From positions 62,001-126,000 of the forward strand of contig CALAUG010000059.1 in assembly GCA_937892155.1 (NCBI GenBank): a DNA stretch of 64,000 nucleotides. Direction: 5' to 3'. Numbering within the stretch: the stretch's first letter is position 1; every line of letters begins with the position of its first letter. A program made the translations under genes and the position numbers. The stretch is from an uncultured Bacteroidales bacterium. Lineage in GTDB: Bacteria > Bacteroidota > Bacteroidia > Bacteroidales > UBA1715. Below, piece after piece: positions 19,101-28,365 of this stretch. The notes under the pieces are model-generated. The model was not told where the DNA came from. It did not search any database and worked only from the letters and a program-made list of their open reading frames with translations.

Positions 19101-22100
19101 TTGCGAACACCGAGCATGACTGTTCGCACATTTCCTGTGTTAGGATTTCCCTTAATGCTTACACGATTATCGCCATGAGAAATGGTATATGTATGATATG
19201 TTTCCAAGTCTGGTATAACACCATCATTAATCATTTTGTTTCTTTCCAGTTTCAAATCTGTCAACACACTCAATGGTAACGAAATTTTATTTTCTTCAGG
19301 CCAGACAATAAGACGATCACTAGCCCCGTAACGGCTGCCGCCTTCAGGAATATGAGGTGTTAATTTCAATGGAATTTCATATTCATAAAAATTGTCAACA
19401 TAATCGGAACCAATACGAACGAATGCACACAAGTCACCATCTTCGAGTGAGTTTTCCTCTTCCAACAATGCTTCGGCGTGTATAAACAATTCCAACGAGC
19501 CAAATTGCCGCAAATCTTTGTTAACCTGTTTATAAATTGCCTTTGAATTTCCGTCTTCCAAGTCGACCACTTTCATTTGCAAAGACGACTCATTCAATTC
19601 CTCCAATGTCGTACTTGTAGGATCAATCACACGGTCAACACCAGGAGGAAGCAAATAATTTACTGGAGTACGGGTACCATTCTCTTCAATATTGACGCTT
19701 GAAATATCAACTTTTGAATCAGAGAACAAATCATATTCACCAGACTCAAACAAAGCATCTTCGTACACGCGCCAGTTACTATAAACCAAGGCTAACTCAG
19801 CTATACGCAATACCACAGAATCCTCAAAATTACGTAAAAACATACGCATCGTCGTAATATCACGAAAATCGGAAATATTACCAATTCGCTCTCTTTCATC
19901 TGCATTAATTGGAATTTTGAACTGATACCACGTAGCCTGACATTGATAATTATCGTTGTTCACAACTTCGGTAATGACATCCTCTATATAGTTTTTACCA
20001 ACAACCATATCTTCAGGACGCAAACTGATGTGATACTGATAATACGCTTCGTTTTCCTGTAATGTGTTATCCTGATTAAGATCCTCCATTTCTGGCTTGT
20101 AGGACGACAAACCTTGCGACGTTCCCGATGGCGAGTTTCCATCGGTACCATTATAATATTTGTAGCGCCAAACTATATCTTTTTCTTCGCCACGATTACT
20201 TAAATACGATGAAAAGTCATCGTGAGATGGATCGGCGTAGAATGTTTCATAAACCTCAGGCGTTACTATTTCTTTAACTTCCTTCAAGTATTGAGCAAAA
20301 AATCTTTGTTCTGCCATATTAGACAAACCATCAAGACCGACATCCTGCACCTCCCTATCAATATCACTACTAAATCCTGTTTCTACTATTGAATAATTCG
20401 GCACATTACCCCAAACTGTTTCATCTAAACGGGTACGATCTGGTACCATACCATTTTCGGCCGATTTTCTACCATCGCGTAAAACATCCTCCGATATTTT
20501 TCCAATATTGATATAAAAATCACCGCCTTTATGAGTTCCAGCCTCATCCATAACAAATGGATCCATCATCCAAAACTCAATATATTCAACATTTGTTGCC
20601 TCAAAATCAGTTGTCGTGAGTGACTGCATAATACCACCCCAACGAGATTTTGGATTTTTCAAATAACCATTTTCATCCAAACCTGACGAAATTCCCGCAC
20701 GTCCTTTTGTATCATAGTTGTTCTGTCCACGTTCTGATGGATAATAGGCGATATTCAACAAAGTCATTGGAATATCCTCGTAGGTTGACAAATCTCTATT
20801 AGGGAACAAATTTGATTGGTACACTGTTCTTGAAAATTGTTCAGCCTGAATTGCCTTACTTACAGGTGAACTTCTTTCATAAAATGAAGTATTGATATTA
20901 TACCACGAAATCAGTGCCTTATTGTAATTGAATGCCAAATCGTTTATCAAAGATGCTTCTGGAAACATAGACTTCTGTCCCTGCGGCGTACTTGCCAGTC
21001 GCCACGAGGTTGGTTCTTTCAAATAGATTCGACCTTCGGAACTTTCAAAATCATCAATTGAAACGGCATCTGAAATATATTTCGATTGTCCTGGTAACAA
21101 TTGTGCAAATTCTGCAGAAGCCTCAACGAAAGACATTTCCTTGGTATCAATCAAAGGAATTTTATCAACCAATTTTGTCAGGAACATAGACTCTGTTGAA
21201 TAACGTGCATCTACACCCCATATCGTATTACAAATTGGATAATCGTCAAAACCAACTTTTTGCACCGACGGAACTTCCGACAAATGTATCAATGTACCAC
21301 CAAAACTAATATTATCGGAATAACGATATTCTGCGCGAGCACCCATATAGGTTTTTGTTGTCGTGCTGAACAAAGGATCGTTTTCATACGATATATTAAT
21401 TGTAGAACCCGATTCCAAAATACCGGCATTTATAATGGAAACTGTTCCTGATGAATAATCAACAGTATAATCAGACCCTTCCTGCAATGTCAAACCGCCG
21501 CACATTACCTTTACAGACTTCACTTGCGTCGTATTTAAAGAAATTTCTGAAGAAACACTTGATTTATATGAACCTTTCAAAATAAACTTATTCTTTTCAG
21601 CAACCTGTCGCGCCGCACTTTGCGTAGAATCATACAATTCCTGATAAACATATTTTGATGCAAGATCAGAATCATCGATTTTTTTCTCCAAAGAGCTACC
21701 AAACGGTTCCAGTACAGGAAAATAAACTAGTCCTCGAGAAGCTTTTATGGTATACCCCTCCACGAAGTCAAATAAACCGTCAGAATAAGGTTGCAAGTCC
21801 GACGACAAATTATCCAAGTTCAAAACAGAAATCAAACTTTCACCTTTTAGTTTTCCCTCCGACAAATATGGTATTGGCGTTCCTGTTCTATCATCCTGAT
21901 AAAGAACATCTAACACAAAATCTTCATTACTAATTTGGTATGCGCCAATAGAATACACATTCTTCATCATCAAATCCCAGTTGTGATATTCAGGATTTGA
22001 CTGAGTTCCTTTCAGCAATTTTACAATCAGCACATCGGGATGTTCAATTCCATCGCTTGTAAATTCACCGACTTGGTAAACCTTACCCCTATATTCATAT

Positions 22101-23464
22101 TCGTATGCAACAGCCAATACCTTTGAAGAACTTACAGCAGAACGAAGAGAAATATATCCCAACTTCGTATTGACGTCGTATTCTGATGGTTTCAACAATA
22201 CAGCCTGTTCTATTTTTTCATAATCAGGTCCTTGCTCCATTATGCCGTTCATCGCCGTTGATACAGTATTAATGCTACGGATACCCGACATATTCTTTAT
22301 TTTTTTATACAAAGACCCATTTTCTGGTAATTCATATTCTTTCGCACCACCAATACCTGTTCCATAAGAATCACCCAAATCGGTCAATGCCAAAATATTA
22401 CGAGCATCCTCCTTACCACTTGAAGTTTGCGTTACCCAGACTTCAACCTTGCGGATTTCGATGCCACTGTTTATTTCTGGAAGATTTTTCAAAGATTCTT
22501 CGTAATGTTCACGGAAAAATTGAGACAAGAAGAAGTGCTTATTGTTATCGTATTCGTCGCATTGTATTTCAAAATCTTCTGTTTGTGCCCCACCCTGCAC
22601 AGAAATTGAAGACATTTCGCCTTGTTGACGGGAAAACACACCACTTAAAAATAATTTTCCAAACTGCAGATCGGATTTAACACCAAACAAACTGGAGCTT
22701 CCAGTAATTAATGAACTAGACAATGGAAATGACACATTTCCGACCTCAATATTCTTTATGATTTCATCCTCGTCACCTTCGTATTGCAACTTAATTTCCT
22801 GTTCAAATTCAAACTGCGATTCTGTGTCGTACTTAATTGTCATTGCCACCTTATCGCCAATTGAACCCGTAACACTCATTTGTATTTTGTTGTCGAAATC
22901 AAATTGTAACTGACGTTGTTGTTTTTTTGACAGACGAGGATTGTGATTATTTGTAAATTTCAAACCAAAATTCAATTCCGCAGCACCTTGTGGTTTAATA
23001 TCAACCAAATCAGCCAGACGACTATCTGGGCCTAACAAATCAAGTGTCGGTTCATACGAAGACGTGGAACCTATACGTGTTTCACTTGCGCGCGTACGCC
23101 AATAATTACGTGAGCGTTGTTTTCCCGAAAGCTTAAAATAGTCTGATGGTGGTAACGAGAAAGACGGAGTTACTGCATTATCGCCCACCATTTTCGTAGC
23201 TTCATATTCTTCCGACTCTGGATTATAGTCTATCTTATACCCATAATCAGGCGAATCCTGCAAACGAATGCCATCAGAAGCACTATTCGCATCCTCAAAC
23301 GAATTACCTGTTTCTTTTGGCAGCGGAGATTTTAATTTACTGGTATCTTCAGGCTGATAAAGAGTTTCTGTCTGTATAAATTGTACAGAATCCATTGCCG
23401 ATGCAAGCATAACGCCAAGCACAGCAAGCACAAAAATTATATATATTCGTTTAACGAACTTCAA
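16193..23464 (-). CDS. sprA: SprA/Sov, outer-membrane translocon of the type IX secretion system
   Basis: At 2423 residues with a signal peptide (MKFVKRIYIIFVLAVLGVML) this matches SprA (Sov), the giant beta-barrel through which T9SS substrates cross the outer membrane. The N-terminal region has LDLLGPDSRLADLVDIKPQG and ELNFGLKFTNNHNPRLSKKQ, features of the family. The rest is a long series of beta-strands, with a C-terminus NGYRTSTTSGGINMRFSLM. The size and the position behind ruvA are the strongest evidence, as ruvA-sprA synteny is known from gliding Flavobacteria and Porphyromonas-like organisms. No other T9SS component gene was recognised in the window. Confidence 0.93.
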   Translation of the reverse strand: MKFVKRIYIIFVLAVLGVMLASAMDSVQFIQTETLYQPEDTSKLKSPLPKETGNSFEDANSASDGIRLQDSPDYGYKIDYNPESEEYEATKMVGDNAVTPSFSLPPSDYFKLSGKQRSRNYWRTRASETRIGSTSSYEPTLDLLGPDSRLADLVDIKPQGAAELNFGLKFTNNHNPRLSKKQQRQLQFDFDNKIQMSVTGSIGDKVAMTIKYDTESQFEFEQEIKLQYEGDEDEIIKNIEVGNVSFPLSSSLITGSSSLFGVKSDLQFGKLFLSGVFSRQQGEMSSISVQGGAQTEDFEIQCDEYDNNKHFFLSQFFREHYEESLKNLPEINSGIEIRKVEVWVTQTSSGKEDARNILALTDLGDSYGTGIGGAKEYELPENGSLYKKIKNMSGIRSINTVSTAMNGIMEQGPDYEKIEQAVLLKPSEYDVNTKLGYISLRSAVSSSKVLAVAYEYEYRGKVYQVGEFTSDGIEHPDVLIVKLLKGTQSNPEYHNWDLMMKNVYSIGAYQISNEDFVLDVLYQDDRTGTPIPYLSEGKLKGESLISVLNLDNLSSDLQPYSDGLFDFVEGYTIKASRGLVYFPVLEPFGSSLEKKIDDSDLASKYVYQELYDSTQSAARQVAEKNKFILKGSYKSSVSSEISLNTTQVKSVKVMCGGLTLQEGSDYTVDYSSGTVSIINAGILESGSTINISYENDPLFSTTTKTYMGARAEYRYSDNISFGGTLIHLSEVPSVQKVGFDDYPICNTIWGVDARYSTESMFLTKLVDKIPLIDTKEMSFVEASAEFAQLLPGQSKYISDAVSIDDFESSEGRIYLKEPTSWRLASTPQGQKSMFPEASLINDLAFNYNKALISWYNINTSFYERSSPVSKAIQAEQFSRTVYQSNLFPNRDLSTYEDIPMTLLNIAYYPSERGQNNYDTKGRAGISSGLDENGYLKNPKSRWGGIMQSLTTTDFEATNVEYIEFWMMDPFVMDEAGTHKGGDFYINIGKISEDVLRDGRKSAENGMVPDRTRLDETVWGNVPNYSIVETGFSSDIDREVQDVGLDGLSNMAEQRFFAQYLKEVKEIVTPEVYETFYADPSHDDFSSYLSNRGEEKDIVWRYKYYNGTDGNSPSGTSQGLSSYKPEMEDLNQDNTLQENEAYYQYHISLRPEDMVVGKNYIEDVITEVVNNDNYQCQATWYQFKIPINADERERIGNISDFRDITTMRMFLRNFEDSVVLRIAELALVYSNWRVYEDALFESGEYDLFSDSKVDISSVNIEENGTRTPVNYLLPPGVDRVIDPTSTTLEELNESSLQMKVVDLEDGNSKAIYKQVNKDLRQFGSLELFIHAEALLEEENSLEDGDLCAFVRIGSDYVDNFYEYEIPLKLTPHIPEGGSRYGASDRLIVWPEENKISLPLSVLTDLKLERNKMINDGVIPDLETYHTYTISHGDNRVSIKGNPNTGNVRTVMLGVRNRKKKSSNPNDDGLKKSGIVWFNELRLTDMNDQSGWATVGSVRTSLADFATVSLAGKISKPGFGSVDQKVFERSTENLYQYDVASSVALHKFFPESWKLVLPFYVDLSEVYITPQYDPTNPDITLSRSLSNLSSERERDSLLNIAREYTQNFSYNFTNVKLARTPKKQHPFNITNFSGTFAYNRYRSHDVDYQEDYKHQYKAAFNYSYNMRPKNYQPFKSNKIKLIKDFNFYLLPASVSFKSEWDRVYKEQQRRNLSAYNFELPKTASKWFYWYRTYSVNYPISKGLKLSYNASNDSRLNEPAGVIDKSDEEVWKEYKREVWNSAKTFGENMEFNQKWNLTWQVPINKISILDWTTLNYKYAGTYNWQMGTETTEEDDVDWGNYITNSGTHTVDGTLNFTKLYSKSKYLAGVQKRMKTTSTANNKTKVQKKKETVKFTKDNFKTNSDNIAIINHKLGTTEVKVTVMDEDGQLVPAETKVLSPKKIQVTCKEEVEHGKITVVGKKDVVSTPFDHVANTLMMFKTATISYTQSEGSYVPGYKYGSQIFGLNKPFSGSMTPKFPYVWGFVPDDLEDYLTTDNWLVDNDNISEKLKYTFSNRLKIQSSLEPIRNMKITLSNERSYSHNYSKYLWGNQEENERNRLTNGNFSITTNTLSSAFNSDKAYEQFKKNRITIAHRLAQQNIGNQYETDIETGFPSLYNEMSQDVLIPAFFSAYTGQSANDVNINTYFVPVFSSFKMFLRSLNWKVTYNGLSKLPFFKKYFKSVNINHAYTSNYSMGSYETFSSGNMYEDDFYIDPIDGSLYLSPEYDVSTVGISERLNPLIGFDSKLKSNFTAKLELRRNRTVTLSFTNTEISEVSNFEYVVGAGYVFEDLKINVKTAGNNHHFENDMTVRFDLSIRDNQTIRRNIAEDITRKISGTKSYAMKAYAEYMLSERITFRLYLEYTMNQPLTNGYRTSTTSGGINMRFSLM

Positions 23465-23485
23465 CCTTCTAACAATTTGGCGGAC

Positions 23486-24067
23486 CTACAATCGCTTCAG
23501 TGCAAGTTTTACAATATCTTCAACTGAATGTTGAACTGCTTCCTGCATAATTGCATCGACAACTTTCTCCGCCGCATTTTTAGGATACCCTAACATAACC
23601 AAAGCAGATAACGATTCAATTTTCAAACTATTGCCTTGATTAGCAATTATTTTTGTATCTCCTTCAACAAAATTCACTTTATCTTTTAATTCCAGTACCA
23701 AACGTTGAGCCGTTTTTCCACCAATTCCTTTGATACTTTGTATCGTTGCAACATCAGCAGACATTACGGCAGTAGCCAATTCCGACGGAGTCATTTTTGA
23801 TAAAATAATCCGGGCTGTATTTGCTCCAATACCAGAAACCGACAATAACAAACGAAACATAATCCGTTCGTTCTCGTCGTAAAATCCGTACAAATCGAAC
23901 GTATCCTCGCGAATAATTTCATGCAGCAATAATGTACAATTGGTATTTTCCCGCAAACGTTCGCATGTGTTGACAGATATATTGACAAAAAAACCAAGAC
24001 CCGATGTCGTTACCACGGCATAGGTCGGTGTCAGTTTTTGCACTAATCCAGTTATAGACTCTAACAT
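23486..24067 (-). CDS. ruvA: Holliday junction DNA helicase subunit RuvA
   Basis: RuvA binds four-way junctions and loads the RuvB motor during recombination repair. The 193-residue protein begins MLESITGLVQKLTPTYAVV, the OB-fold domain, and has the helix-hairpin-helix segments LLSVSGIGANTARIILS and IQSIKGIGGKTAQRLVLELKD. The C-terminal domain III that contacts RuvB is ALVMLGYPKNAAEKVVDA. It lies between the pdxA-like gene and sprA with short spacers, forming one minus-strand operon. Confidence 0.95.
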   Translation of the reverse strand: MLESITGLVQKLTPTYAVVTTSGLGFFVNISVNTCERLRENTNCTLLLHEIIREDTFDLYGFYDENERIMFRLLLSVSGIGANTARIILSKMTPSELATAVMSADVATIQSIKGIGGKTAQRLVLELKDKVNFVEGDTKIIANQGNSLKIESLSALVMLGYPKNAAEKVVDAIMQEAVQHSVEDIVKLALKRL

Positions 24068-24074
24068 TGATGTA

Positions 24075-25082
24075 CTATTTCAATTGATTTTTTATTAATT
24101 CGGCATATTGTTCCTGTTTGACCATAATATCGCCAACAGAAAAAATTGCCTGAGACAACGATGATTCATCGGCACTGTTTTTATCAACAGACGCATAGTC
24201 AACCGAGACAGCTGGTGAGACACACAATTTAGGCAAACCGACAGTATAAGACAAGGAACCGTCGTACGATAATGCCTTAAACGGTACTGCAATCTGTTCG
24301 CGATACATGCCAACCGTACCATCGTATTTTTTAAACTCACCCTGCGCAAAAAATTGTTCTGCCGAATAAGGACCAACACAAACAAATCCGTTCGCCTTTG
24401 CTTCTTCTATCGCTGGCACAATTGCATTCTTTTCTTCCTCTCCCATTTCGCCATTTAACGCCAAGACAGCAATTCTAGGTTTAGTAACACAAAAATCCGC
24501 ACGTAAAGAATCATTCAGTGCAACGATTTTTTCCAATACCGCATCTTTAGTAATTGACTTAGAAATCTGCGACACCTGAGAACACTTTGACACATAACAA
24601 GTCTTGAATGATTCGCTTACAAGCAATTCCATCTGCTGTGTTGTTCCAAATTCTTTCGCAAGAAATGAAGTATTATTGTCAAATTCAAAACCTGCACCAC
24701 GTATATTATCCTTATTCACAGGCATTGCAACCAAAACATCTATGGCACCACGTTTTAAATCTGCAACAGCGGCCTTCATTGCCACCATTGCCGCTTTTCC
24801 TGCTTCATTAGTTGACATTCCCGCATCAACACGAACATCTTCAGCTATACAGTTAATAATATTTGGACGTTTCGGAGCAGCTTCTTCGGCCGAATTTACA
24901 AGATTGAAATTGAAATTTTGCAAATCAATTGACTTTCTATGATATGCTGCGGCTTTTGGAGAACCATACACCACTATCGTTTTTCCATCAAATATTCTTG
25001 GCTCAGACAATACTTTCATAATTATCTCATAATTCGTACTGTTGATATCACCTTGTGTAATTCCTATTTTTATATGTTTCAT
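24075..25082 (-). CDS. PdxA-family protein lacking the metal-binding histidines (possible pseudoenzyme)
   Basis: The 335-residue protein has the PdxA fold signature: MKHIKIGITQGDINSTNYEI, YGSPKAAAYHRKS, NEAGKAAM, MPVNKDNIR and KNSADESSLSQAIF. PdxA oxidises 4-phosphohydroxy-L-threonine for pyridoxal phosphate, using a divalent metal held by three histidines. Here the GHTE motif reads NNTS (136-139). The TTHIP-type motif reads SKCSQ, with Cys167 at the His position. NPHAG is shortened to LNGEMG (209-214), MYHDQ reads MYREQ, and the HGTA segment reads SVDYA. The rest is well conserved, so it may have lost catalysis or changed function. I start it at the ATG at 25082; an upstream ATG at 25112 is possible. 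Confidence 0.8.
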   Translation of the reverse strand: MKHIKIGITQGDINSTNYEIIMKVLSEPRIFDGKTIVVYGSPKAAAYHRKSIDLQNFNFNLVNSAEEAAPKRPNIINCIAEDVRVDAGMSTNEAGKAAMVAMKAAVADLKRGAIDVLVAMPVNKDNIRGAGFEFDNNTSFLAKEFGTTQQMELLVSESFKTCYVSKCSQVSQISKSITKDAVLEKIVALNDSLRADFCVTKPRIAVLALNGEMGEEEKNAIVPAIEEAKANGFVCVGPYSAEQFFAQGEFKKYDGTVGMYREQIAVPFKALSYDGSLSYTVGLPKLCVSPAVSVDYASVDKNSADESSLSQAIFSVGDIMVKQEQYAELIKNQLK

Positions 25083-25125
25083 ACTCTGTATTTTAGCTTT
25101 AGTGAACACCATTCACTATTCCTTG

Positions 25126-25133
25126 CAAAGATA
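25126..25133 (-). promoter_or_regulatory. Promoter of the pdxA-like/ruvA/sprA operon (-7 box TATCTTTG)
   Basis: On the minus strand TTG is followed 18 bases later by TATCTTTG, a good Bacteroidota promoter. It lies about 43 bases before the chosen ATG at 25082 and is the only promoter-like site before the run through sprA. Confidence 0.6.
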
Positions 25134-25214
25134 GGAAAATAAAGATTTTTTCAAGAAAATATTTTCAAAATAATGCACAAAAACACAGCACATTATGCAT
25201 AATGGAACAAGCAC

Positions 25215-26165
25215 TTACCTATGCCGTTTTTTATACAATTGGTACGAGTTTACCGTATTGTGACAAATACTATACAAACCGCCAGCAAGAGCTGTTACAG
25301 GATTCATAAAAGTCATTCCCATCCAAATCATAAAGACCGTGCTTTTCTGCCCTAACGCCTGACCGCCACTAATTCTATCATTATACCGCGAGCCGACCGT
25401 TTTACCAAAATAAAACTGAAACAGGCAGCAAAACATTGTCACTACCGACATCCCTACAAAACACCAGGCAGAAACAGAACTATGGACCAAAATACGCGTC
25501 GTCACCGCCAATGCAAGCGGCAAGGCAATCAGCCACAAATAGAAAGCCAAATCACGGACTTTCAGCAAAACGGCAAGGACATTCGGGAAAAAGATTCTCA
25601 TTCCCCACGCCAGGAAAAATGGGAATACCAACAATGGAAACACCTGCTTGATTATAATGAAAAAAGAATGAAAGAAAGACATTCCTATGTTCGGATTTAC
25701 CAATGGAACTACCAACGGAACCATGATTGAAGTTACTGCATTGGAAATAATTGTGTATGCGACCAATGATAATTTATTTCCGCCAAGTTTGTCAACAATA
25801 ACGACTGCAGCCGTCGCCGTAGGACAAATCATACAACACATTGCACACTCAATGATAATTTGCGAATTAACGTTTGGAAACACTTTGATTATCAATGCCA
25901 ACAATACAAAACTTCCAGCCTGCAATAAAGCCAACCAGACATGCCAACGGCAAACCCGTATTTTTTTAGGATCAATTTTGCAGAAAGACAAAAACAGCAT
26001 AAAAAACAACAAAACAGGTTGAACGATTGACACGAAATCGTTCGCAAAGTCCCGTATCTCATCAGAAAAATGGAGCCAATGGAAGATGAAATAAGACAAC
26101 ACCCCCAGAATCATCGCCACTGGCAACGACCAATCTTTCAAAAACCTGACAATACGAGGAAACAC
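25215..26165 (-). CDS. Bile acid:sodium symporter (BASS)-like membrane transporter
   Basis: The 316-residue protein has eight to ten hydrophobic segments. Its start (PRIVRFLKDWSLPVAMILGV) and the segments QPVLLFFMLFLSFC, CMICPTATAAVVIVDKLGGN and the discontinuous-helix-like AYTIISNAVTSIMVPLVVP resemble the BASS fold (sodium-coupled carriers of bile acids, pyruvate or pantoate). The substrate cannot be told. It starts five bases after the SSS-family symporter and so belongs to the same transcript; two sodium-coupled carriers in tandem may handle related organic acids, which is inference. Confidence 0.65.
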   Translation of the reverse strand: MFPRIVRFLKDWSLPVAMILGVLSYFIFHWLHFSDEIRDFANDFVSIVQPVLLFFMLFLSFCKIDPKKIRVCRWHVWLALLQAGSFVLLALIIKVFPNVNSQIIIECAMCCMICPTATAAVVIVDKLGGNKLSLVAYTIISNAVTSIMVPLVVPLVNPNIGMSFFHSFFIIIKQVFPLLVFPFFLAWGMRIFFPNVLAVLLKVRDLAFYLWLIALPLALAVTTRILVHSSVSAWCFVGMSVVTMFCCLFQFYFGKTVGSRYNDRISGGQALGQKSTVFMIWMGMTFMNPVTALAGGLYSICHNTVNSYQLYKKRHR

Positions 26166-26170
26166 TGTTG

Positions 26171-27754
26171 TTATTTTGACTGCGTCAATTTACTAACGAC
26201 AAATATCGTCAAAGCAGACAACGGAAATGCATAGCAAATAGGGTCAACCAATGCAAAGCCTCCAGAAATCAGCACCGGAGTATCAAACAAAGCACTACAC
26301 AAACCTATAAGATTTGCCTCTTTCATGTGAAAGAATAACATCCCTATTATTGTTACCATAGCACCAACCCACATACTTGCGTACGCACCTTGTTTCGTAA
26401 CTTTTTTCCAATACAAAGCACAGAAATACGAAGGCAAGAACGATGACGCACAAATTCCCATGAATATAGACGTTGATAAAGCAATAATCTGGCTAGCATT
26501 CCCCTGGAAATAATAGCAAATCATAAAACTTAGGAAAATTGAAACCAAAACAGCCAAACGAATGACAACCGTTGTACGATTTTTTCTTTCCTTCTTTTTT
26601 CCGCCTATACATGTTCCATAAATATCATACCCAGCAGCGGCTGCCATTGTGTGGAATTGCGCACTCAAAGTTGACATACTGGCAGAAAGAATGCAAAGCA
26701 TAAAAATCACAGAAAACCACATCGGCATTGCATGTCCAATAAAATGAGGAATAATTTCGTCTGATTTTATCAAACCTCCATTTTCCGTAACGACATCGGC
26801 CGCAACCGTTCCCTGCGTATTCCAGTAAAACAAGTTCGACAAAGCACCAACGTGATAAATGACACCAACCGTGATGAAAATAAACAAACAACCGACAAAC
26901 ACACCTCGGTTTAATTGCTTGGTACTATCAACTGTCATAAAACGAATCACAAGCTGTGGTTGTGCCAAACAACCAATTCCAACTCCGAATATCAGCGAAG
27001 TTACCAACGTATACCATTGAGACGAGCCAAACGCCGGCATTGCTGTCCAACCTTGATGACCTTTTTCTGCGAAACGCTCTGGTACTTTATCCGACAAATC
27101 ACTCAATGCCTGATTTGCTTCGGTAAATCCCATACCTAGACCTTTGTAGAACCAAATCAACAAGAAAATCATACAAAGAAACATTATCACCGCTTGCAAA
27201 GCATCGGTGTACATAACACCCTTCATTCCACCAGCAATCACATACGAAGCAATGATGATTGTAAATACCAACAATGCCAAGTCAAAACTGATTCCAAAAA
27301 TTTCTTGCATAAAGAACACCCCACCACGCATTACAGCTGCAGCGTACAAAGGCATCCAAATGAAAATCATTGCGGCCACAAACAAACGAATTTTGTCTGA
27401 TTTATAACAAGAACCTAAAAATTCAGCAAATGTTGAAGATTTAAATTTTGCACCAATTTGACGGGTTTTTCTACCAAAAAATATGAATGCAATCACAACG
27501 CCAATAAACATATTCAAAAAGCAGAGCCATTGAATACCCATACCGAATGTTGCTGCAACACCACCAAAACCGACAATGGCCGAAGCCGAAATAAATGTCG
27601 CGCCATACGACAACGCCATCACTATTGGATTCATCTTACCTCCACCGATAAGAAAATCGCTAGAATCTTTTGTCTTTTTATAGCCGAGATAACCTAAAAA
27701 AGCGACTGTCAAAAAATACACTACGACAACCGCATACATTGCAAAACCTTCCAT
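26171..27754 (-). CDS. Sodium:solute symporter (SSS family)
   Basis: This 527-residue protein with about thirteen membrane segments belongs to the SSS family (PutP, ActP, PanF). Family motifs include KTKDSSDFLIGGGKMNP, LSYGATFISASAIVGFGG, the inner repeat GGMKGVMYTDALQAVIMF and SASMSTLSAQFHTMAAAAGYDIY. The last is the SSS motif around TM9 that holds sodium ligands. Substrate is not predictable. Translation is coupled to an upstream 53-codon ORF through TAATG. Confidence 0.9.
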   Translation of the reverse strand: MEGFAMYAVVVVYFLTVAFLGYLGYKKTKDSSDFLIGGGKMNPIVMALSYGATFISASAIVGFGGVAATFGMGIQWLCFLNMFIGVVIAFIFFGRKTRQIGAKFKSSTFAEFLGSCYKSDKIRLFVAAMIFIWMPLYAAAVMRGGVFFMQEIFGISFDLALLVFTIIIASYVIAGGMKGVMYTDALQAVIMFLCMIFLLIWFYKGLGMGFTEANQALSDLSDKVPERFAEKGHQGWTAMPAFGSSQWYTLVTSLIFGVGIGCLAQPQLVIRFMTVDSTKQLNRGVFVGCLFIFITVGVIYHVGALSNLFYWNTQGTVAADVVTENGGLIKSDEIIPHFIGHAMPMWFSVIFMLCILSASMSTLSAQFHTMAAAAGYDIYGTCIGGKKKERKNRTTVVIRLAVLVSIFLSFMICYYFQGNASQIIALSTSIFMGICASSFLPSYFCALYWKKVTKQGAYASMWVGAMVTIIGMLFFHMKEANLIGLCSALFDTPVLISGGFALVDPICYAFPLSALTIFVVSKLTQSK

Positions 27755-27915
27755 TATTTCTTCTTATTTTTTTTCTTCCATGGCAAACTAGAAATTTCGC
27801 CGTTTACATCATCTTCTTCATTCCAATATCTAATGCCAAACCATGCTGCGAAAATCACGCACACTACCGACAATACATATACAATCCAAATTTGAGGATC
27901 TGCTATACCGAACAT
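27754..27915 (-). CDS. Symporter small accessory protein, single membrane segment
   Basis: The 53-residue ORF begins MFGIADPQIWIVYVLSVVCV, a single transmembrane helix, followed by a charged tail (RYWNEEDDVNGE and a Lys-rich end). The N-terminal GIADPxIW pattern followed by one helix is what I recall of the symporter small accessory proteins encoded just before SSS transporters. Its TAA overlaps the symporter ATG by one base, so the two are translationally coupled. A role in stability or activity of the carrier is inferred. Confidence 0.75.
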   Translation of the reverse strand: MFGIADPQIWIVYVLSVVCVIFAAWFGIRYWNEEDDVNGEISSLPWKKKNKKK

Positions 27916-27920
27916 ACTGA

Positions 27921-28346
27921 TTATAAATTAATTAATTCTGCTTCCGAAAGCGTATTCATATTATTTTTACGTGCAACTTCATTCGCTTCCTTCATATTGT
28001 TGGAACGAAGTACCATGATTGATTTCTGCATAAATGAGAAACAGTACATATACTCTATCGTAATACCTGATTTTGTAAATTTCTCAACCGTATCCGACAA
28101 CGCGCCAATTTTCGAATCCATAGAAATCGCCATAACCTCATTCATATTGGCCGAAACCTTATTTGCCATCAATGTTTGATATGCCTTTTGCTGATCGGTC
28201 GTTATAATTCTCAAAATACCATAATCAGTAGTATCAGCAACCGTTGAAGCTATCACGCGGATATTTTCATCGCGAAGAATGGACAATACTTCATTCAATC
28301 TTCCGAACTTGTTTTCCAAAAAAATTGATATTTGATTTATAGTCAT
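27921..28346 (-). CDS. Tandem ACT-domain amino-acid-binding protein
   Basis: The 141-residue protein consists of two ACT-like modules. The first opens with ISIFLENKFGRLNEVLSILR, the classic ACT ligand helix pattern, and ENIRVIASTVADTTDYGILRI. The second (from about residue 73) is divergent, with EVMAISMDSKIGALSDTVEKF. Such stand-alone proteins bind amino acids and are often encoded next to phenylacetate-CoA ligase or transporters in Bacteroidota. A link to the downstream SSS and BASS carriers is inferred from the short spacing (five bases to the accessory ORF). Confidence 0.8.
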   Translation of the reverse strand: MTINQISIFLENKFGRLNEVLSILRDENIRVIASTVADTTDYGILRIITTDQQKAYQTLMANKVSANMNEVMAISMDSKIGALSDTVEKFTKSGITIEYMYCFSFMQKSIMVLRSNNMKEANEVARKNNMNTLSEAELINL

Positions 28347-28365
28347 AGTTATAATTTTATAGTTA

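Noticed and set aside
16193..23464. Possible T9SS cargo or a complete T9SS cluster around sprA
   Set aside because: No por/gld homologues and no protein with an evident T9SS C-terminal sorting domain were recognised in the window.
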